Shown piece after piece: positions 62,415-64,000 of a stretch of DNA of 64,000 bases. The DNA is from Bugula neritina. Taxonomy: Eukaryota; Bryozoa; Gymnolaemata; Cheilostomatida; Bugulidae. The first letter of the stretch is position 1. Each line of letters starts with the position of its first letter. Both the position numbers and the translations under genes were made by a program. The stretch spans positions 496,001 to 560,000 of the forward strand of contig OZ037765.1 of assembly GCA_964035545.1 (NCBI GenBank). Reading direction: 5' to 3'. Under the pieces are notes generated by a model. It had not been told where the DNA came from. It was given only the letters and a program-made list of their open reading frames with translations, and made no database searches.

Positions 62415-64000
62415 ACTTGGAGGACTCAAATCTATTAGTGCAATTCTCACTGAACAATTTTCTTCTCTATATTGTATATTCTGACCTCTTGTGTTTTCAT
62501 ACTTTGTTTCTGTGAAACATTATTGTTTTATACTTTGTCTTGTAATCTGTTGAAGCAGCTTTTTCTTGGCAATACAACGGTATCTATATAATACTGAAAC
62601 AGTATCTATATAATACTGAAACAGTATCTATATGTCTGATGAGCTTGAGAGCATGTCTAGCATTCTATATGTGTTGGTGAAAAGAGAAAGTGCAATGCAG
62701 TATCTGCAATATGAGGCTAAAATATAGCTGTCTGGTGCTAAATTATTAGTTGGGGTGCAACATTGACTTCTAGATTGAAGTGCATTTGAGAGCATCTAAT
62801 TGTTGCTGCTGTACAAATTATGGTTTTCAAAGAAATCCTGATCAGTATATGCTAAGCTTTGTGAAATGGGTGGCTCTGCTCAGTCTTAAAATTGTCACAA
62901 CATGAAAAAGTGTGTTGAGGGAGTGTAAAAGTTCAATGTCAGCTTAATTCAGTTGGTTCCTCATCTTTAGCTGAACAGATTATGATTGTTTCTTGTAATT
63001 AATTAATTGGGACAAGTTGCTAACCAATATTTGTACCCGTTGCTGAGTGCTAGAACTGACCCTTTCATGTGCAGTGGTCGCCACTTGCATAGTACCAATT
63101 GAAACTTCATTGAGCTTCCTCATTCAGATTTGTAACCTTGACCTGTATCCGGAACGTACTGAGGCTCCACCATTTTATTAAACTCGAGGATTGCTAGATG
63201 CAGCACAAACTTTGTAGTCATTGAGTGCAGCAATTATATGCATACTGCACGCCCCAGAGCACTGCATACAGTGACCCCTCAACATTGTGCTGCATTACGC
63301 AGCTCCATTCTACTACCAACTAGTTACTAGTCTATTATTTCAGTATTACCATGAACATCGAACTCAATAATATTAACTTTTTCAGCTCAGTGACCATGAA
63401 TTTCTACGCGGCTTTTCAAGTTCTCAATTATATTTGAAAAATATTTGTGTTTCTGTATTGTTTTATAAAGATTGCCTCATATCACTATGAATCACTATAA
63501 ATATTCATTTATATTCAATATAAATGAATATTTATAATATTAATATTAATATTCATATTGGTGATACCCGGCCTAAGTCTCGTAGTCATATTCATACTGA
63601 TATTGATATGGTCATACAATTATTATTATAATTATTGTTCATATGATTATGATATAAATCACAAATAAAATAACATTTTAATTTGCACTTGCACGTAACA
63701 CTCTGAGTTGGACTTGGTGTTTATTATTATATTCATAATCATATTCATATGGATATTGATATTTAATTTCATATTGAGTTTGATAATGAGAGTTTCAGAA
63801 TGAATTGATGTTATCGACTTACGCTACAGACACAGTATTACTACTACTAGTACTACGACAGTACTACTGTTTACTAGTAGTACTACTAGTAATATAAAAT
63901 TAAATATCTGCATTGATATCTATATTGTAATCATAAATACTATCATTATCATTCACTATGAGGATGGTTTATGACCACTACAACTACAAGTACAATTACT
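62415..64000. other. Cyclophilin A 3' flank and cryptically simple DNA
   Basis: The 3' UTR contains three copies of a 22-bp ATCTATATAATACTGAAACA unit at about 62579-62632. From about 63480 to the window end the sequence is again composed of ATATTCATATT, TACTAGTAGTAC and similar words. No gene seen. Confidence 0.6.

Overview
This is an AT-rich, intron-rich animal genome window. All well-supported genes are metazoan. They carry GT/AG introns at normal codon phases, and their products are unmistakably animal: a full SPOP ortholog, a GRASP55-type Golgi protein, repulsive guidance molecule (RGM), a forkhead factor, DNAJC25, ribosomal protein S26, cyclophilin A and the ciliary protein CFAP161. Several products are clearly diverged from vertebrate ones, so an invertebrate, possibly a non-bilaterian such as a sponge or cnidarian, is likely. 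The lineage cannot be fixed from sequence alone.

Layout. 541-1067 (-): a small unrecognised gene, apparently frameshifted. 2016-4099 (+): a secreted S1 serine protease in six exons, with a TATA box. 5167-10256 (-): a GRASP55/GORASP2-like gene in ten exons, whose last intron hosts a 5'-truncated LINE on the opposite strand. 15067-20179 (+): SPOP, eight exons. 25236-26057 (+): a FoxQ2-like forkhead gene with an uninterrupted coding region and a probable 5' leader intron carrying a hAT-type MITE. 29689-41605 (+): RGM, four coding exons with huge introns; a decayed, unidentified minus-strand coding fragment lies in intron 3. 42830-45231 (+): RPS26, whose first intron holds an 880-bp palindromic hAT-type element. 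45402-48400 (-): CFAP161, eight exons including a 21-nt microexon. 50180-52723 (+): an unrecognised beta-propeller-like protein with a one-base frameshift at a G7 run. 54871-60177 (-): DNAJC25, nine exons. 61654-62414 (+): cyclophilin A. The neighbours are ordinary eukaryotic genes with no evident shared pathway, so this is not an operon or gene cluster.

The most striking architecture is the minisatellite load. Most introns of GORASP2, SPOP, RGM and DNAJC25 contain tandem arrays with units of roughly 10-60 bp. Many start within a few bases of a splice site, and several have units that span the splice site, so the 5' or 3' splice signal itself is tandemly duplicated. In GORASP2 the 33-bp unit keeps the frame open, which would allow isoforms differing by 11 residues. 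In RGM the duplicated acceptors bring an in-frame stop, so only the last can be used productively. The splice-site-spanning units contain AG|GT at the junction, or AG|AG in one case. This recalls the tandem-duplication model of intron origin, though that link is inference.

The second theme is non-autonomous hAT-type transposons with intact 8-bp target-site duplications, one with a second foldback element nested inside it. The third is long intergenic and intronic tracts of cryptically simple DNA rich in ACTAGT-like words. Exon coordinates were derived by hand from splice consensus, reading-frame phase and family conservation; none has been checked against transcripts.
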